Positions 16,767 through 24,413 of a stretch of DNA of 64,000 bases are shown piece by piece. This DNA is from Citrifermentans bemidjiense Bem. Lineage in GTDB: Bacteria; Desulfobacterota; Desulfuromonadia; Geobacterales; Geobacteraceae. Under the pieces are notes generated by a model, which made no database searches, was not told where the DNA came from, and worked only from the letters and a program-made list of their open reading frames with translations. The translations under genes and the position numbers were made by a program. How positions within the stretch are numbered: position 1 is the first letter of the stretch; each line of letters begins with the position of its first letter. The stretch covers positions 558,001 through 622,000 of the forward strand of contig NC_011146.1 in assembly GCF_000020725.1 (NCBI RefSeq). The letters are read 5' to 3'.

Positions 16767-17537
16767 ATGCAGCTTCGACCCCTGCGTCACCTTGCCCTTT
16801 GCTCTGCACTTTGCCTGATCAGTGCCTGCGCCTCGACCCCCGCACCGGTTAAAAGCGCGGACGCCCATTTCAAGGAAGGCGAGGCCGCCTACGCCTCGCG
16901 CAACTACGCCGAGGCGATCGAGAGTTGGAAGAAGGTGAAGGAGAGCGACACCGCCCCGGGGTTGACCAGCCAGGCGGAGCTGAAGATCGCCGACGCCCAT
17001 TTCGAAAACAAGGCATACATCGAGGCGGCGGCAGCCTATGAAGACTTCCGCAAACTCCACCCGACCCACCCCCAGGCACCTTACGCGCTTTACCGGCTTG
17101 CCTTGAGCCACTACCAGCAGATAACCGGCACCGATACGGACCAGACCCCGGTGAAAAACGCGGTGGCGACCCTGGAGGCTTTTCTGGGGCAATACCCGCG
17201 GTCGGAATATGCCCCCGAACTCTCTGGAAAGCTTGCCGACTGCCGCGACAAACAGCTCGCCTACGAAAACTACGTAGGGAACTTCTACCTGAGGACCGAG
17301 AAATACCAGTCGGCGATCAAACGGCTGAACGAGGCGCTGGTGCGTTTCCCTGGACTGACCAGGCTGGACGACACCCTTTTTTATCTGGGGAAGGCATATC
17401 TTAAGGCGGGTGATGTGAAGCAGGGGAAGGTCGTTTTACAGAGGCTGGCCGCCGAGCATCCGGGAAGCCCCAGGAACAAGGAAGCTGCCGCACTGCTGCA
17501 GAAAGGCTTCGCCGACTACTCCTCTCACGGGGTGTAG
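16767..17537 (+). CDS. BamD-like outer-membrane assembly lipoprotein (TPR)
   Basis: A lipoprotein of about 256 residues. The signal peptide ends in a lipobox (LISAC), so the mature cysteine would be acylated. TPR-like helical repeats follow (DAHFKEGEAAYASRNYAEAI; AELKIADAHFENKAYIEAA; LRTEKYQSAIKRLNEAL), the arrangement of BamD/ComL proteins that support the BamA insertase at the inner face of the outer membrane. The start chosen is the ATG at 16767, preceded by AAAGGAG; a longer frame to 16728 adds residues before the signal peptide. Another TPR lipoprotein function, such as a tol-associated one, is possible. Confidence 0.8.
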   Translation: MQLRPLRHLALCSALCLISACASTPAPVKSADAHFKEGEAAYASRNYAEAIESWKKVKESDTAPGLTSQAELKIADAHFENKAYIEAAAAYEDFRKLHPTHPQAPYALYRLALSHYQQITGTDTDQTPVKNAVATLEAFLGQYPRSEYAPELSGKLADCRDKQLAYENYVGNFYLRTEKYQSAIKRLNEALVRFPGLTRLDDTLFYLGKAYLKAGDVKQGKVVLQRLAAEHPGSPRNKEAAALLQKGFADYSSHGV

Positions 17538-17581
17538 CCGGGCAGGTTCGGTCGCAGTGAAGCGGGGAGCGGCGATTCGCC

Positions 17582-18877
17582 TCAGACGCTTATGTGGCGC
17601 TGCCTGAAGTGGGGAGTGCCGGCGCTGCGCCCTTTTTTCTCACGGTACATCCTTTGATCCGCAACGCGCCAGGCGGCGGAGAGCTCCTCGCCGTTTAAAG
17701 CGGTAGCCGCCCCTGTCGAGAGGCTTAAGGTTAGGGGGAAGCCGTGGTGTTCCTTGTTGCTTAGCAGCAGTTGCTGCTGCAGCCGCTCCATCGCCTCGAC
17801 CAGGGCCGCCTCGTCGGTGTTGGGGAGCAGCGCCGCAAATTCGTCGCCGCCTATGCGCGCCGCCACGTCCTCCCTCCTGAAAGCGCTCTTCAACACCTCG
17901 GCAGCTTGTTTCAGCAGTTCGTCCCCAGCGGCGTGGCCGTACCGGTCGTTGGCCTCCTTGAGGCAGTCCACGTCTGCCATGACGATGCTGACCGGGAACT
18001 TGCGCCCCTTCTTAAGGCGCTCCAGTTCCTCATCGAAATAGGCGCGGTTGTAGATGCCGGTAAGCATGTCGTGGGTGCTTAAGTAGCGGAGCTTGGTCTC
18101 GGCGCGTTTTCTCTCGGAGATGTCGAGGAGCGCGCCGACGACGCCGCCGTCCGTAGACCCCGAGTTGCTGAAGGACGCGCTGTAGAAGATGACGTCGCGC
18201 TCTTCGCCGTCGGCGCAGGTGATGGTCCCTTCGAAGCTGCGCGGTCCGCTACCGCTTTCTGCCACCTCTTCCCCCCGGGTGTACAATGCCGCCAGGTCCG
18301 GCGGGAGGATGTCGTAGATGCTCTTGTTGATGCTCTCGCCCCGCTTCATCCCGATCTGCTCCTCGAAGGCCTTGTTGCAACCCAAATAGAGTCCGTTGGG
18401 GTCGTTGTAGAAGATGGGTGTGGGGAGGGTGTCGATCAGTATCTGGATGAAGGAGAGCTTGTCCTTGAGCTCCTGCTCGTGGCGGCGGTTCTGTTCGCGC
18501 AGTGCCGCGTCGGCGAGCCCCCTCTGCACGGCGGGGACCAAGCCGGTGAGGTTCCCCTTGAGCAGGAATCCGTCGGCGCCGCAACGTATAGCCTCAGCCG
18601 CGGCCTCTTCCCCGACCTTGCCGGAGATCATCAGGAAGGGAGTGTCGGTCCCTTTCTCCTTAAGGATTTTCAGAGCCTGCAGGCCGCTGAAGCCCGGCAT
18701 GACGTAGTCGCAGATGATGATGTCCCACGGAGAGCCTTCCAAGGCGTCACACATGGCCTGGGCGCTGTCGACACGCTGGAACTGGACGTCGAAACCTCCC
18801 TGTTCCAACCGGATCACGATGAGCTGTGCATCGTCAGGAGCGTCTTCTACCATCAAAACTCTGAGCAATCTTCCCAT
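17582..18877 (-). CDS. Response regulator with PAS and GGDEF domains (diguanylate cyclase)
   Basis: A 431-residue cytoplasmic protein. The receiver domain is at 1-120 with phospho-acceptor aspartate in IIICDYVMPG, PAS/PAC is at about 140-265 (IDTLPTPIFYNDPNGLYLGCNKAF) and GGDEF at about 270-420. The active loop RIGGDEFAAL is intact, so it should make cyclic di-GMP. No I-site RxxD is obvious before it. The start follows AGGAGAAG. It is monocistronic and convergent with the BamD-like gene, 44 bp away. The cognate kinase is not adjacent. Confidence 0.92.
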   Translation of the reverse strand: MGRLLRVLMVEDAPDDAQLIVIRLEQGGFDVQFQRVDSAQAMCDALEGSPWDIIICDYVMPGFSGLQALKILKEKGTDTPFLMISGKVGEEAAAEAIRCGADGFLLKGNLTGLVPAVQRGLADAALREQNRRHEQELKDKLSFIQILIDTLPTPIFYNDPNGLYLGCNKAFEEQIGMKRGESINKSIYDILPPDLAALYTRGEEVAESGSGPRSFEGTITCADGEERDVIFYSASFSNSGSTDGGVVGALLDISERKRAETKLRYLSTHDMLTGIYNRAYFDEELERLKKGRKFPVSIVMADVDCLKEANDRYGHAAGDELLKQAAEVLKSAFRREDVAARIGGDEFAALLPNTDEAALVEAMERLQQQLLLSNKEHHGFPLTLSLSTGAATALNGEELSAAWRVADQRMYREKKGRSAGTPHFRQRHISV

Positions 18878-18928
18878 GGAATGCTTCTCCTAAAACGCGA
18901 TATAGACCCGAAACATCGGAGACACAGG

Positions 18929-18956
18929 ATTGTACTTTACTAATGTGTAAAGGCAA
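18929..18956 (-). promoter_or_regulatory. Promoter of the GGDEF regulator
   Basis: On the minus strand, TTGCCT (18951-18956), a 16-bp spacer and TACAAT (18929-18934), about 50 bp before the start codon. The rest of the AT-rich gap to 19188 shows no gene. Confidence 0.5.
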
Positions 18957-19188
18957 GCTTTAATATTTGTGCTCATTAATGTAAAAGCTGCTCCTTTATC
19001 TGTAAGTTACTAACTTATCAGGTTTTTAGCCTCTGATGCAGGCTGAAGTATTAACCAAATTAACAATATTTTTTTTAAATTACATCGATTGATGAAAATT
19101 TATCAAGCAAATGACGTGCCACCTCTCAGAGGGCGGAGTAGGGCAGTGTTGCCTCCGTTGCAGAAATGGCAGCATTCGAGGAGTTCAG

Positions 19189-20319
19189 ATGGATCAGGAG
19201 CGTTTTTTCGCCACCACTGCAAAAGGGGTGGAAGAGGTTCTCGCTGCCGAGTTGACGCGGCTGGGTGCAAGCGACGTGGCGGTCGACAGCGGCGGGGTCC
19301 GTTTCGGCGGGGGGATGGAAGCGGTCTACCGCGCCAACCTCTGGCTCAGGAGCGCGAGCCGCGTGCTGATGCCTCTGGGGGAGTTCCCTTGCGAGACGCC
19401 GGAGCAGCTCTACCAGGGGGTGCGGGGGCTGTCTTGGGTCAACTATTTGACGCCGGCCATGACGCTTGCGGTCGACTGCAGCCTGAGGGATTCGGCGCTC
19501 ACCCATTCCGGATTCGTGGCGCTGAAGGCGAAAGACGCCATCGTGGACGTTTTGCGGGACCATTTCGGCAGCCGCCCCAATGTCGACACCAAGGACCCTG
19601 ACCTGCGGGTGAACCTGCGGCTGTTCCGCAACCGCTGCACGGTGAGTCTCGACTGCTCAGGTACGCCGCTGGACCGGCGCGGCTACCGCTTGGACCGGCA
19701 CGAGGCACCGCTCAAGGAGAACCTGGCCGCAGCCCTGGTCGAGCTTTCCGGGTGGGACGCAACCACGCCGCTCATCGACCCCATGTGCGGCACCGGCACC
19801 ATCGTCATCGAAGCGGCCATGAAGGCGCTGCGCATCCCCCCCGGCCTGTCGCGCCAGGGGTTCGGCTTCCAGCGCTGGAGAGGGTTCGACCGCGCGCTCT
19901 GGGAGCGCGTCGTCTCCGAGGCGCGCAGCGGCATGCTCACCTCTCTTCCCGCTCCGGTGCAGGGGACGGACATCTCGCATTCCGCCGTGGGGATGGCCGC
20001 CCAAAACGCCAAACGTGCCGGCGTCCTGGAGCAGATCTCCCTGGGGCGGCAGCAGCTCTCCGAACTCGCCCCTCCGCCGGGGCCGGGCGTCATCATCATG
20101 AATCCCCCCTACGGCAAGAGGCTGGGGGAGGAAGAAGCGCTCCGGCCGCTCTACAAGGAGATCGGCGACGTGCTGAAAAAGCGCTGCAAGGGGTATACGG
20201 CCTACCTCTTCACCGGCAATCTCGAACTTGCCAAGGGGGTGGGGTTGAAGGCAACCAGGCGCATAGTGCTCTACAACGGGCCGATCGAGTGCAGGCTGCT
20301 CAAGTACGAGATGTATTAG
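19189..20319 (+). CDS. rlmL: THUMP-domain class I RNA methyltransferase, RlmL/YcbY N-terminal type
   Basis: A 376-residue SAM-dependent RNA methyltransferase. The N-terminal THUMP-like RNA-binding region (about 1-155) is followed by a Rossmann methyltransferase domain with DPMCGTGTIVIEAA as the SAM-binding loop and IMNPPYGKRLG as the N6/N2-guanine-type catalytic NPPY motif. It matches the first half of E. coli RlmL, which makes m2G2445 in 23S rRNA; the RlmK half is absent. The start chosen is the ATG at 19189 with GAGGAG upstream. The exact target base is inferred from the family. Confidence 0.85.
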   Translation: MDQERFFATTAKGVEEVLAAELTRLGASDVAVDSGGVRFGGGMEAVYRANLWLRSASRVLMPLGEFPCETPEQLYQGVRGLSWVNYLTPAMTLAVDCSLRDSALTHSGFVALKAKDAIVDVLRDHFGSRPNVDTKDPDLRVNLRLFRNRCTVSLDCSGTPLDRRGYRLDRHEAPLKENLAAALVELSGWDATTPLIDPMCGTGTIVIEAAMKALRIPPGLSRQGFGFQRWRGFDRALWERVVSEARSGMLTSLPAPVQGTDISHSAVGMAAQNAKRAGVLEQISLGRQQLSELAPPPGPGVIIMNPPYGKRLGEEEALRPLYKEIGDVLKKRCKGYTAYLFTGNLELAKGVGLKATRRIVLYNGPIECRLLKYEMY

Positions 20320-20351
20320 GAAAAGCGGCGGTGATCATTATAAATTGAGGC

Positions 20352-20380
20352 TTGACACGTTAATCCTTTTACTATATGTT
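20352..20380 (+). promoter_or_regulatory. tRNA promoter
   Basis: TTGACA (20352-20357), a 17-bp spacer and TATGTT (20375-20380), 15 bp before the mature tRNA. Confidence 0.6.
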
Positions 20381-20395
20381 GAAATTTCGCTTTTC

Positions 20396-20472
20396 GGGCC
20401 TATAGCTCAGTTGGTTAGAGCTACCGGCTCATAACCGGTCGGTCCCAGGTTCGAGTCCTGGTGGGCCCACCA
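20396..20472 (+). tRNA. tRNA with CAU anticodon (elongator Met or Ile2)
   Basis: A 77-nt cloverleaf with encoded CCA. The acceptor stem GGGCCTA pairs with TGGGCCC with one G-U. The D arm AGCTCAGTTGGTTAGAGCT, the anticodon loop CTCATAA and the T arm with GTTCGAGTC are all regular. The base pair at 1-72 and the D-arm rule out initiator tRNA. Anticodon CAU alone cannot separate elongator methionine from isoleucine-2, whose C34 becomes lysidine. Confidence 0.95.
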
Positions 20473-20546
20473 CCTTACAATTAGGATGATGTAGGGATGC
20501 CCTTAAAGCACCTGGTCAGACGAAAAAATACACCTAAAGTGGGGAG

Positions 20547-20584
20547 AAAGAGTGCACACCAAGCGGTTGCACTCTTTTTCTTTT
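20547..20584 (+). terminator. Terminator of the tRNA transcript
   Basis: AAAGAGTGCA and TGCACTCTTT form a perfect 10-bp stem with an 11-nt loop, then TTCTTTTG. The next start codon is only 8 bp away. Confidence 0.85.
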
Positions 20585-20591
20585 GTGCGCG

Positions 20592-21710
20592 ATGATTACT
20601 CCTAGAGTTTCAGATATATCCGGAATCACTGGCAAAATTGCCCCAACCCACCTCGCCGAGTCCTGGGACAACGTGGGGCTGCAGCTTGGGGATCCCTCCA
20701 GCCAGGTCTCGCGGATCATGGTCGCCCTGGATCCCGGCCGCCCCGCCGTCGAGGCCGCGGTCGAGATCGGCTGCCAGCTTCTGATAACGCACCACCCCTT
20801 CATCTTCACCCCGCTTAAAAAGATCTCCACCGCGGATGAAACCGGCCGCCTCGCCATACTCGCCCTGAAAAACGACCTCTCTATCATCTCGCTGCATACC
20901 AACTTCGACATAGCCCCCGGTGGCGTAAACGATCTCCTGGCCGGGCTGCTCGGCATCCAGGGGGCGCAGCCGCTCAGGATCACCGGCGGCGACGAGTACG
21001 TGAAGATGGTCCTTTTCGCGCCGTCCGGCTGCGAGGAGAAGCTTTTAGGAGCGCTTTCCCCCTTCATGCCTCACATCGGCAACTACCGCGACTGCTCCTA
21101 CCAGGGTGAGGGGACCGGGAGGTTCACCCCGCTTCCGGGGGCGCGCCCGTTCGTTGGGGAGGTTGGGGCGAGCCATGCCGAGCCCGAGAGCCGGCTGGAG
21201 ATCCTGCTGGTCAAGGAACGCATCGCCGCCGCGGTCGCGGCCCTTAAGGGCGCGCATCCTTACGAGGAGCCGGCCTACGATCTTTACCCGGTGCTGAACC
21301 GGGGGGAGGCGTACGGGCTCGGTAGAATCGGGAAGCTGGCGGAACCGGTCACTGCCGGCGCCTATGCGCTGCAGGTCAAGGAGCGGCTGGCGGCGACCGG
21401 GGTGCGGCTGGTGGGCGACCCGGCTCGGCAGGTGAAGAAGGTGGCACTTTGCGGCGGCTCCGGCGCGTCGCTCATCCACGAGGCGCAGCGCAAGGGGGCC
21501 GATCTTTTGGTCACCGCGGATGTGAAGTACCACGAGGCGCGCGAGGCTGAAGCGCTGGGGCTGGCGCTGCTTGACGCCGGGCATTTCTCGACCGAGTACC
21601 CCATGGTTCAGGGGTTGGCCGGGCAGCTCAGAGCCGCACTGCAGGCAAAGCGGTTCGAGGCAGAGGTTTTGGAGTACCAAGGAGAGCGCGAACCTTTCAG
21701 TTTCTGGTAG
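20592..21710 (+). CDS. Nif3-like dinuclear metal centre protein
   Basis: A 372-residue protein of the Nif3/YbgI family, soluble hexamers with a di-metal centre. Metal ligands are visible in LLITHHPFIF, in LHTNFD and, near the C-terminus, in DAGHFSTEYP. A middle insert of about 100 residues (ferredoxin-like, the PII/CutA-type insertion) makes it the long form. It is often called GTP cyclohydrolase 1 type 2, but the physiological role is uncertain. The ATG at 20592 lacks a recognisable ribosome-binding site and abuts a terminator. It is followed at 47 bp by the zinc-ribbon gene, a common pairing. Confidence 0.85.
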   Translation: MITPRVSDISGITGKIAPTHLAESWDNVGLQLGDPSSQVSRIMVALDPGRPAVEAAVEIGCQLLITHHPFIFTPLKKISTADETGRLAILALKNDLSIISLHTNFDIAPGGVNDLLAGLLGIQGAQPLRITGGDEYVKMVLFAPSGCEEKLLGALSPFMPHIGNYRDCSYQGEGTGRFTPLPGARPFVGEVGASHAEPESRLEILLVKERIAAAVAALKGAHPYEEPAYDLYPVLNRGEAYGLGRIGKLAEPVTAGAYALQVKERLAATGVRLVGDPARQVKKVALCGGSGASLIHEAQRKGADLLVTADVKYHEAREAEALGLALLDAGHFSTEYPMVQGLAGQLRAALQAKRFEAEVLEYQGEREPFSFW

Positions 21711-21756
21711 GTCGCGCTCTTTGTGCACATAAAACAGGAAGTTGGGGAGGCGGATT

Positions 21757-22473
21757 TTGCGTAACAGTCTGAAGTCGTTATACGAATTGCAGGAAATCGA
21801 CCTGAGGATCGACGGTCTGGACAGCGAGAAAGAGCAGCTTCTGAACGAAGCCCAGGCACTCGAGGCGAAGCTTGCCGACGCGCGCGAGAAGATCGCGGCT
21901 AGGCGCGAGGAGGCGCGTACCCTGGAAGAGGAGAAGGGGGCGCTGGAGGCGAATCTGCAGGCCGAGGGCGAGAACATCGCCAGGTCCGAGGCACACCTCA
22001 AGGAGATCAAGACCCAGAAGGAGTACCAGGCGGTCTCCAAGGAGATCTCCACCGCGAAGAAGCTGATCGCCGAGCTGGAAGACCAGATCCTGCAGAAGAT
22101 AAACGCGATCGAGGAAGTCAACGCCGACGTGACCAAGAAGGAGGCGGATCTCTCCGAGCTCGAGGGTAACGTTGCCGCTCAAAAAGGGGAAGTCGAGGCC
22201 AAGGTGCAGAGCCTCGATTCCGGCATCGCGCAGGACGCCGCCACCCGCGAGCAGACCGTCAAAGGGCTTCCCGCTTCCGTGATGAAGCGCTACAGCAGGC
22301 TGCGCGACCAGCGCCGCGGCGTGGCCGTCGTCGAGGCGAGAGAAGGGAACTGCATGGGGTGCAACATGCACCTGCCGCCGCAGCTCTACAACACCCTGTT
22401 CCGCGCCGACGACGTGATCACCTGCCCGCACTGCCAGCGGATCCTGATCATGAAGCAGGAAGTGCAGGACTGA
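21757..22473 (+). CDS. C4 zinc-ribbon coiled-coil protein (DUF164/CdsZ type)
   Basis: A 238-residue protein. Residues about 5-180 form a long antiparallel coiled coil rich in E, K and A. The C-terminus carries a C4 zinc ribbon (CMGCNMHLPPQ and CPHCQRI). Family members sit next to Nif3-like genes and have been implicated in nucleic-acid or secretion-chaperone roles; the function here is unknown. The start is set at the TTG at 21757, six bases after GGGGAGG; the upstream in-frame TTG would place this site inside the gene. Confidence 0.82.
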   Translation: MRNSLKSLYELQEIDLRIDGLDSEKEQLLNEAQALEAKLADAREKIAARREEARTLEEEKGALEANLQAEGENIARSEAHLKEIKTQKEYQAVSKEISTAKKLIAELEDQILQKINAIEEVNADVTKKEADLSELEGNVAAQKGEVEAKVQSLDSGIAQDAATREQTVKGLPASVMKRYSRLRDQRRGVAVVEAREGNCMGCNMHLPPQLYNTLFRADDVITCPHCQRILIMKQEVQD

Positions 22474-22479
22474 GAAGCC

Positions 22480-22608
22480 GTTCAACGTTCAAGGTTCAAG
22501 GTTCGGTGATCCTGGCTGCGCTGTTCGTCAGTGCAGGTACGGCCCCCGTAGCTGTAGAGGCGGCCGGAGAGGAAAGCAGAGTGGAACGTTGAACATTGAA
22601 CGTTGAAC
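22480..22608. repeat. Heptad-ended inverted-repeat element, copy 1
   Basis: 129 bp. The left end is four GTTCAAS-type heptads (22480-22504) and the right end is (GAACRTT)x3 plus GAAC (22584-22608), inverted relative to each other. The core holds GGCCGGAGAG (22562-22571) and TCGTCA (22525-22530), both present in inverted order in copy 2 at matching spacing. It ends 15 bp before rnpB. Confidence 0.75.
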
Positions 22609-22617
22609 CGATTTTAA
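22589..22617 (+). promoter_or_regulatory. Candidate rnpB promoter using a heptad as -35
   Basis: TTGAAC (22589-22594) inside the right arm of the repeat element, a 17-bp spacer and TTTTAA (22612-22617). The first base of RNase P RNA at 22624 falls exactly at +1. The -10 is weak, so this is tentative. Confidence 0.4.
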
Positions 22618-22623
22618 GGTTTT

Positions 22624-23050
22624 GGCCGAAGCAGACCAGATGGCCGCCGTCCACCGTAGCCTTTGGCGAAGGTGGAGGGAGGAAAGTCCGGGCTCCACAG
22701 GGCATGGTGCTGGATAACGTCCAGCGAGGGTAACCTCAGGGAAAGTGCCACAGAGAGAAGTCCGCCCCCCACACCCTGGCGACAGGGTCCGCCGAAGCCT
22801 CGGCGAAGGCGGAAGGGGGGTAAGGGTGAAAGGGTGAGGTAAGAGCTCACCGGGTTCGGCGGCGACGCCGGATGCCAGGTAAACCCCACCAGGAGCAAGA
22901 CCAAATAGGGAAGCGTTAAGGACGGCCCGTCCGTGCTTCCGGGTTGGTTGCTTGAGGGCGTCGGTAACGGCGCTCCTAGATGAATGACCATCGCCCGTCT
23001 CCGGGTAACCGGCTGCGGGAACAGAACCCGGCTTACGGGCTGCTTCGGCC
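22624..23050 (+). ncRNA. rnpB: RNase P RNA, bacterial class A
   Basis: The catalytic RNA that trims tRNA 5' leaders. P1 is formed by GGCCGAAGCAG at the 5' end and CTGCTTCGGCC at the 3' end. Universally conserved blocks are present in order: GGAGGGAGGAAAGTCCGGGC, CACAGAGAGAAGTCCGC, GGTAAACCCCACC, AGGAGCAAGACCAAATAGGG, TAGATGAATGACC and ACAGAACCCGGCTTACGGGC. At about 427 nt it is longer than the E. coli RNA (377 nt). The excess is at least partly due to two similar palindromic hairpins at 22651-22675 and 22789-22812. Confidence 0.97.
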
Positions 23051-23066
23051 AATTTTTTCAAAACCG

Positions 23067-23193
23067 GTTCTACGTTCTATCTTCTACGTTCGTCCAGCTC
23101 TTCTCTCCGGCCATCTTTCCGGTGACGGAGCCGTAGCTATGTTGACGATCAAGGAAACCAAGCCTCGCGAACATTGAACGTTGAACGTTGAAC
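23067..23193. repeat. Heptad-ended inverted-repeat element, copy 2
   Basis: 127 bp, in the opposite orientation to copy 1. The left end is GTTCTAC-type heptads (23067-23091) and the right end is GAACATT, GAACGTT, GAACGTT, GAAC (23169-23193). The core shares CTCTCCGGCC (23103-23112) and TGACGA (23143-23148) with the reverse complement of copy 1, 40 against 41 bp apart. It starts 16 bp after rnpB. Confidence 0.75.
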
Positions 23194-23224
23194 CCTTCAG
23201 GCGACAGCCTGAAGGGCTTTTTTT
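23193..23224 (+). terminator. Terminator downstream of rnpB
   Basis: CCCTTCAGGC-GACA-GCCTGAAGGG, a perfect 10-bp stem with tetraloop, followed by CTTTTTTT. It begins on the last base of repeat copy 2. Confidence 0.92.
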
Positions 23225-23238
23225 AAGGGTAGGTGCCG

Positions 23239-23775
23239 ATGAAGTGGGAGAGGGAATGGGGCAAGGCCGTATCCGCGGTGAACGCGGGTTTCCTCGCCCT
23301 GCCGCAGGAAAAGGCGCACCGGCTGCATGAGCTCTCCCGCGCCATGGTCGCGCTCAAGGAAAGGATGCAGCACCTGGTGGCGCAGGTCGACGCCGCGGAA
23401 CTTTGCGCCGGTTGTGGCGGGGCCTGCTGCGTCTGCGGCAAGTACCATTTCGCCGCGGTGGATCTCCTGGTCTACCTGGCGACGCAAGAGCCGCTTTTCA
23501 CGCCCCGCTTCGACAACGGTCTCTGTCCTTACCTGGGGGAGCCGAACTGCCTGGTGCCGGCTGGCTACCGCCCTTTCAACTGCATCACATTCAATTGCGA
23601 GCTGATCGAGGACCGGTTGGCGCATAGCGAGGTCTCCCGCTTCTACCTGATGGAGCGCGAGTTGAGGGAACTCTACGCCGAGATCCGCTCGTTGTTCCCC
23701 TGCGGGGCAATGGACGGCTCCCTGCTGAGGGATGCCGCCCCGTCCCCCATACTCCGCACCACTACCGCTTTCTGA
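23239..23775 (+). CDS. YkgJ-like cysteine-cluster protein
   Basis: A protein of about 178 residues. The cysteine pattern CAGCGGACCVCG near residue 57, then CPYLGEPNC and FNCITFNC, fits the YkgJ/CxxCxxCC family of predicted zinc- or iron-chelating proteins. It is soluble and all-helical at the N-terminus. The role is unknown; family members are often next to metalloprotein or tRNA-processing genes. The ATG at 23239 is preferred over the GTG two codons earlier; GGTAGG lies just upstream. Confidence 0.7.
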   Translation: MKWEREWGKAVSAVNAGFLALPQEKAHRLHELSRAMVALKERMQHLVAQVDAAELCAGCGGACCVCGKYHFAAVDLLVYLATQEPLFTPRFDNGLCPYLGEPNCLVPAGYRPFNCITFNCELIEDRLAHSEVSRFYLMERELRELYAEIRSLFPCGAMDGSLLRDAAPSPILRTTTAF

Positions 23776-23791
23776 CCGGAGGAAACAACTG

Positions 23792-24133
23792 ATGTCTACC
23801 GTAAACGACCTGGTGCTGGTCCACATCGACAACAAACCTTCTTTTTACGCGAGGATCGAGGACATTTCCCCGGACGTGAAGCAGGGATGGTGGAAGGTGC
23901 AGCTTCTCGTACTCACCGTGCCCCTGCAGGTCTACACCTGGATCCTGGACGAGAGCCAGGTGAACGGTTCCCCCTTCACCATGGCCGGCACCCCGATCAT
24001 GCTGGAAAAAGTGGTCTCGCCGGAACCGCCCCCCAGACCGCTCGCCTCGGTCGGCAAGGAAGGCAAGGGCGCAGGCAAGGATACTCCCCGCAAAGGGGGA
24101 AACGTCGTCTCCCTCTTCGACAGGAAAAAGTGA
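23792..24133 (+). CDS. Conserved hypothetical protein, 113 residues
   Basis: A small soluble protein that begins STVNDLVLVHIDNKPSFYARIEDISPDVKQGWWKVQLLVL, a beta-rich segment, and ends in a basic, disordered tail (KGAGKDTPRKGGNVVSLFDRKK). I do not recognise a named domain. The ATG at 23792 follows CGGAGGA. It lies 16 bp after the YkgJ-like gene, so the two are probably one operon. Codon use matches the neighbours. Confidence 0.65.
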   Translation: MSTVNDLVLVHIDNKPSFYARIEDISPDVKQGWWKVQLLVLTVPLQVYTWILDESQVNGSPFTMAGTPIMLEKVVSPEPPPRPLASVGKEGKGAGKDTPRKGGNVVSLFDRKK

Positions 24134-24328
24134 CGCAAAAGAACTCAGCCATTCCCGGCGGAGGGTTCCCCCCTCCGCCTCCCTCTCCGACTGTCTCCTC
24201 AACCACCCGAACTTCCAATTAGAAGAGCGACGCACCCCGTTCTGCCACTTCTTGCCACTTCCCCGCTGCAGTGCCGTTAAATCCCCGTAAAACCTCCAAA
24301 AAATTCCCTATTTGGCGCTAATTTTGCC

Positions 24329-24357
24329 TTGACAACATGTATCCCCTACCGTATAGT
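24329..24357 (+). promoter_or_regulatory. Main promoter of the dcw cluster (PmraZ)
   Basis: TTGACA (24329-24334), a 17-bp spacer and TATAGT (24352-24357). It lies 57 bp before the mraZ start and immediately before the MraZ operator repeats. Confidence 0.85.
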
Positions 24358-24370
24358 TCGTGCACGAAAG

Positions 24371-24395
24371 TGGTATGTTGTGGTATAAAGTGGCA
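24371..24395 (+). promoter_or_regulatory. MraZ operator, three direct repeats
   Basis: TGGTA (24371), TGGTA (24381) and TGGCA (24391) recur at exactly 10-bp spacing just downstream of the -10 box. MraZ is known to bind TGGGN-type repeats one helical turn apart and to repress its own operon, so this is a clear autoregulatory site with TGGTA/TGGCA as the local variant. Confidence 0.8.
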
Positions 24396-24413
24396 ACCGG
24401 TGCCGGGGAAAAC

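Noticed and set aside
20396-20472. Initiator tRNA-fMet
   Set aside because: The acceptor stem has a paired first position and the anticodon stem lacks the three G-C pairs of initiator tRNAs.
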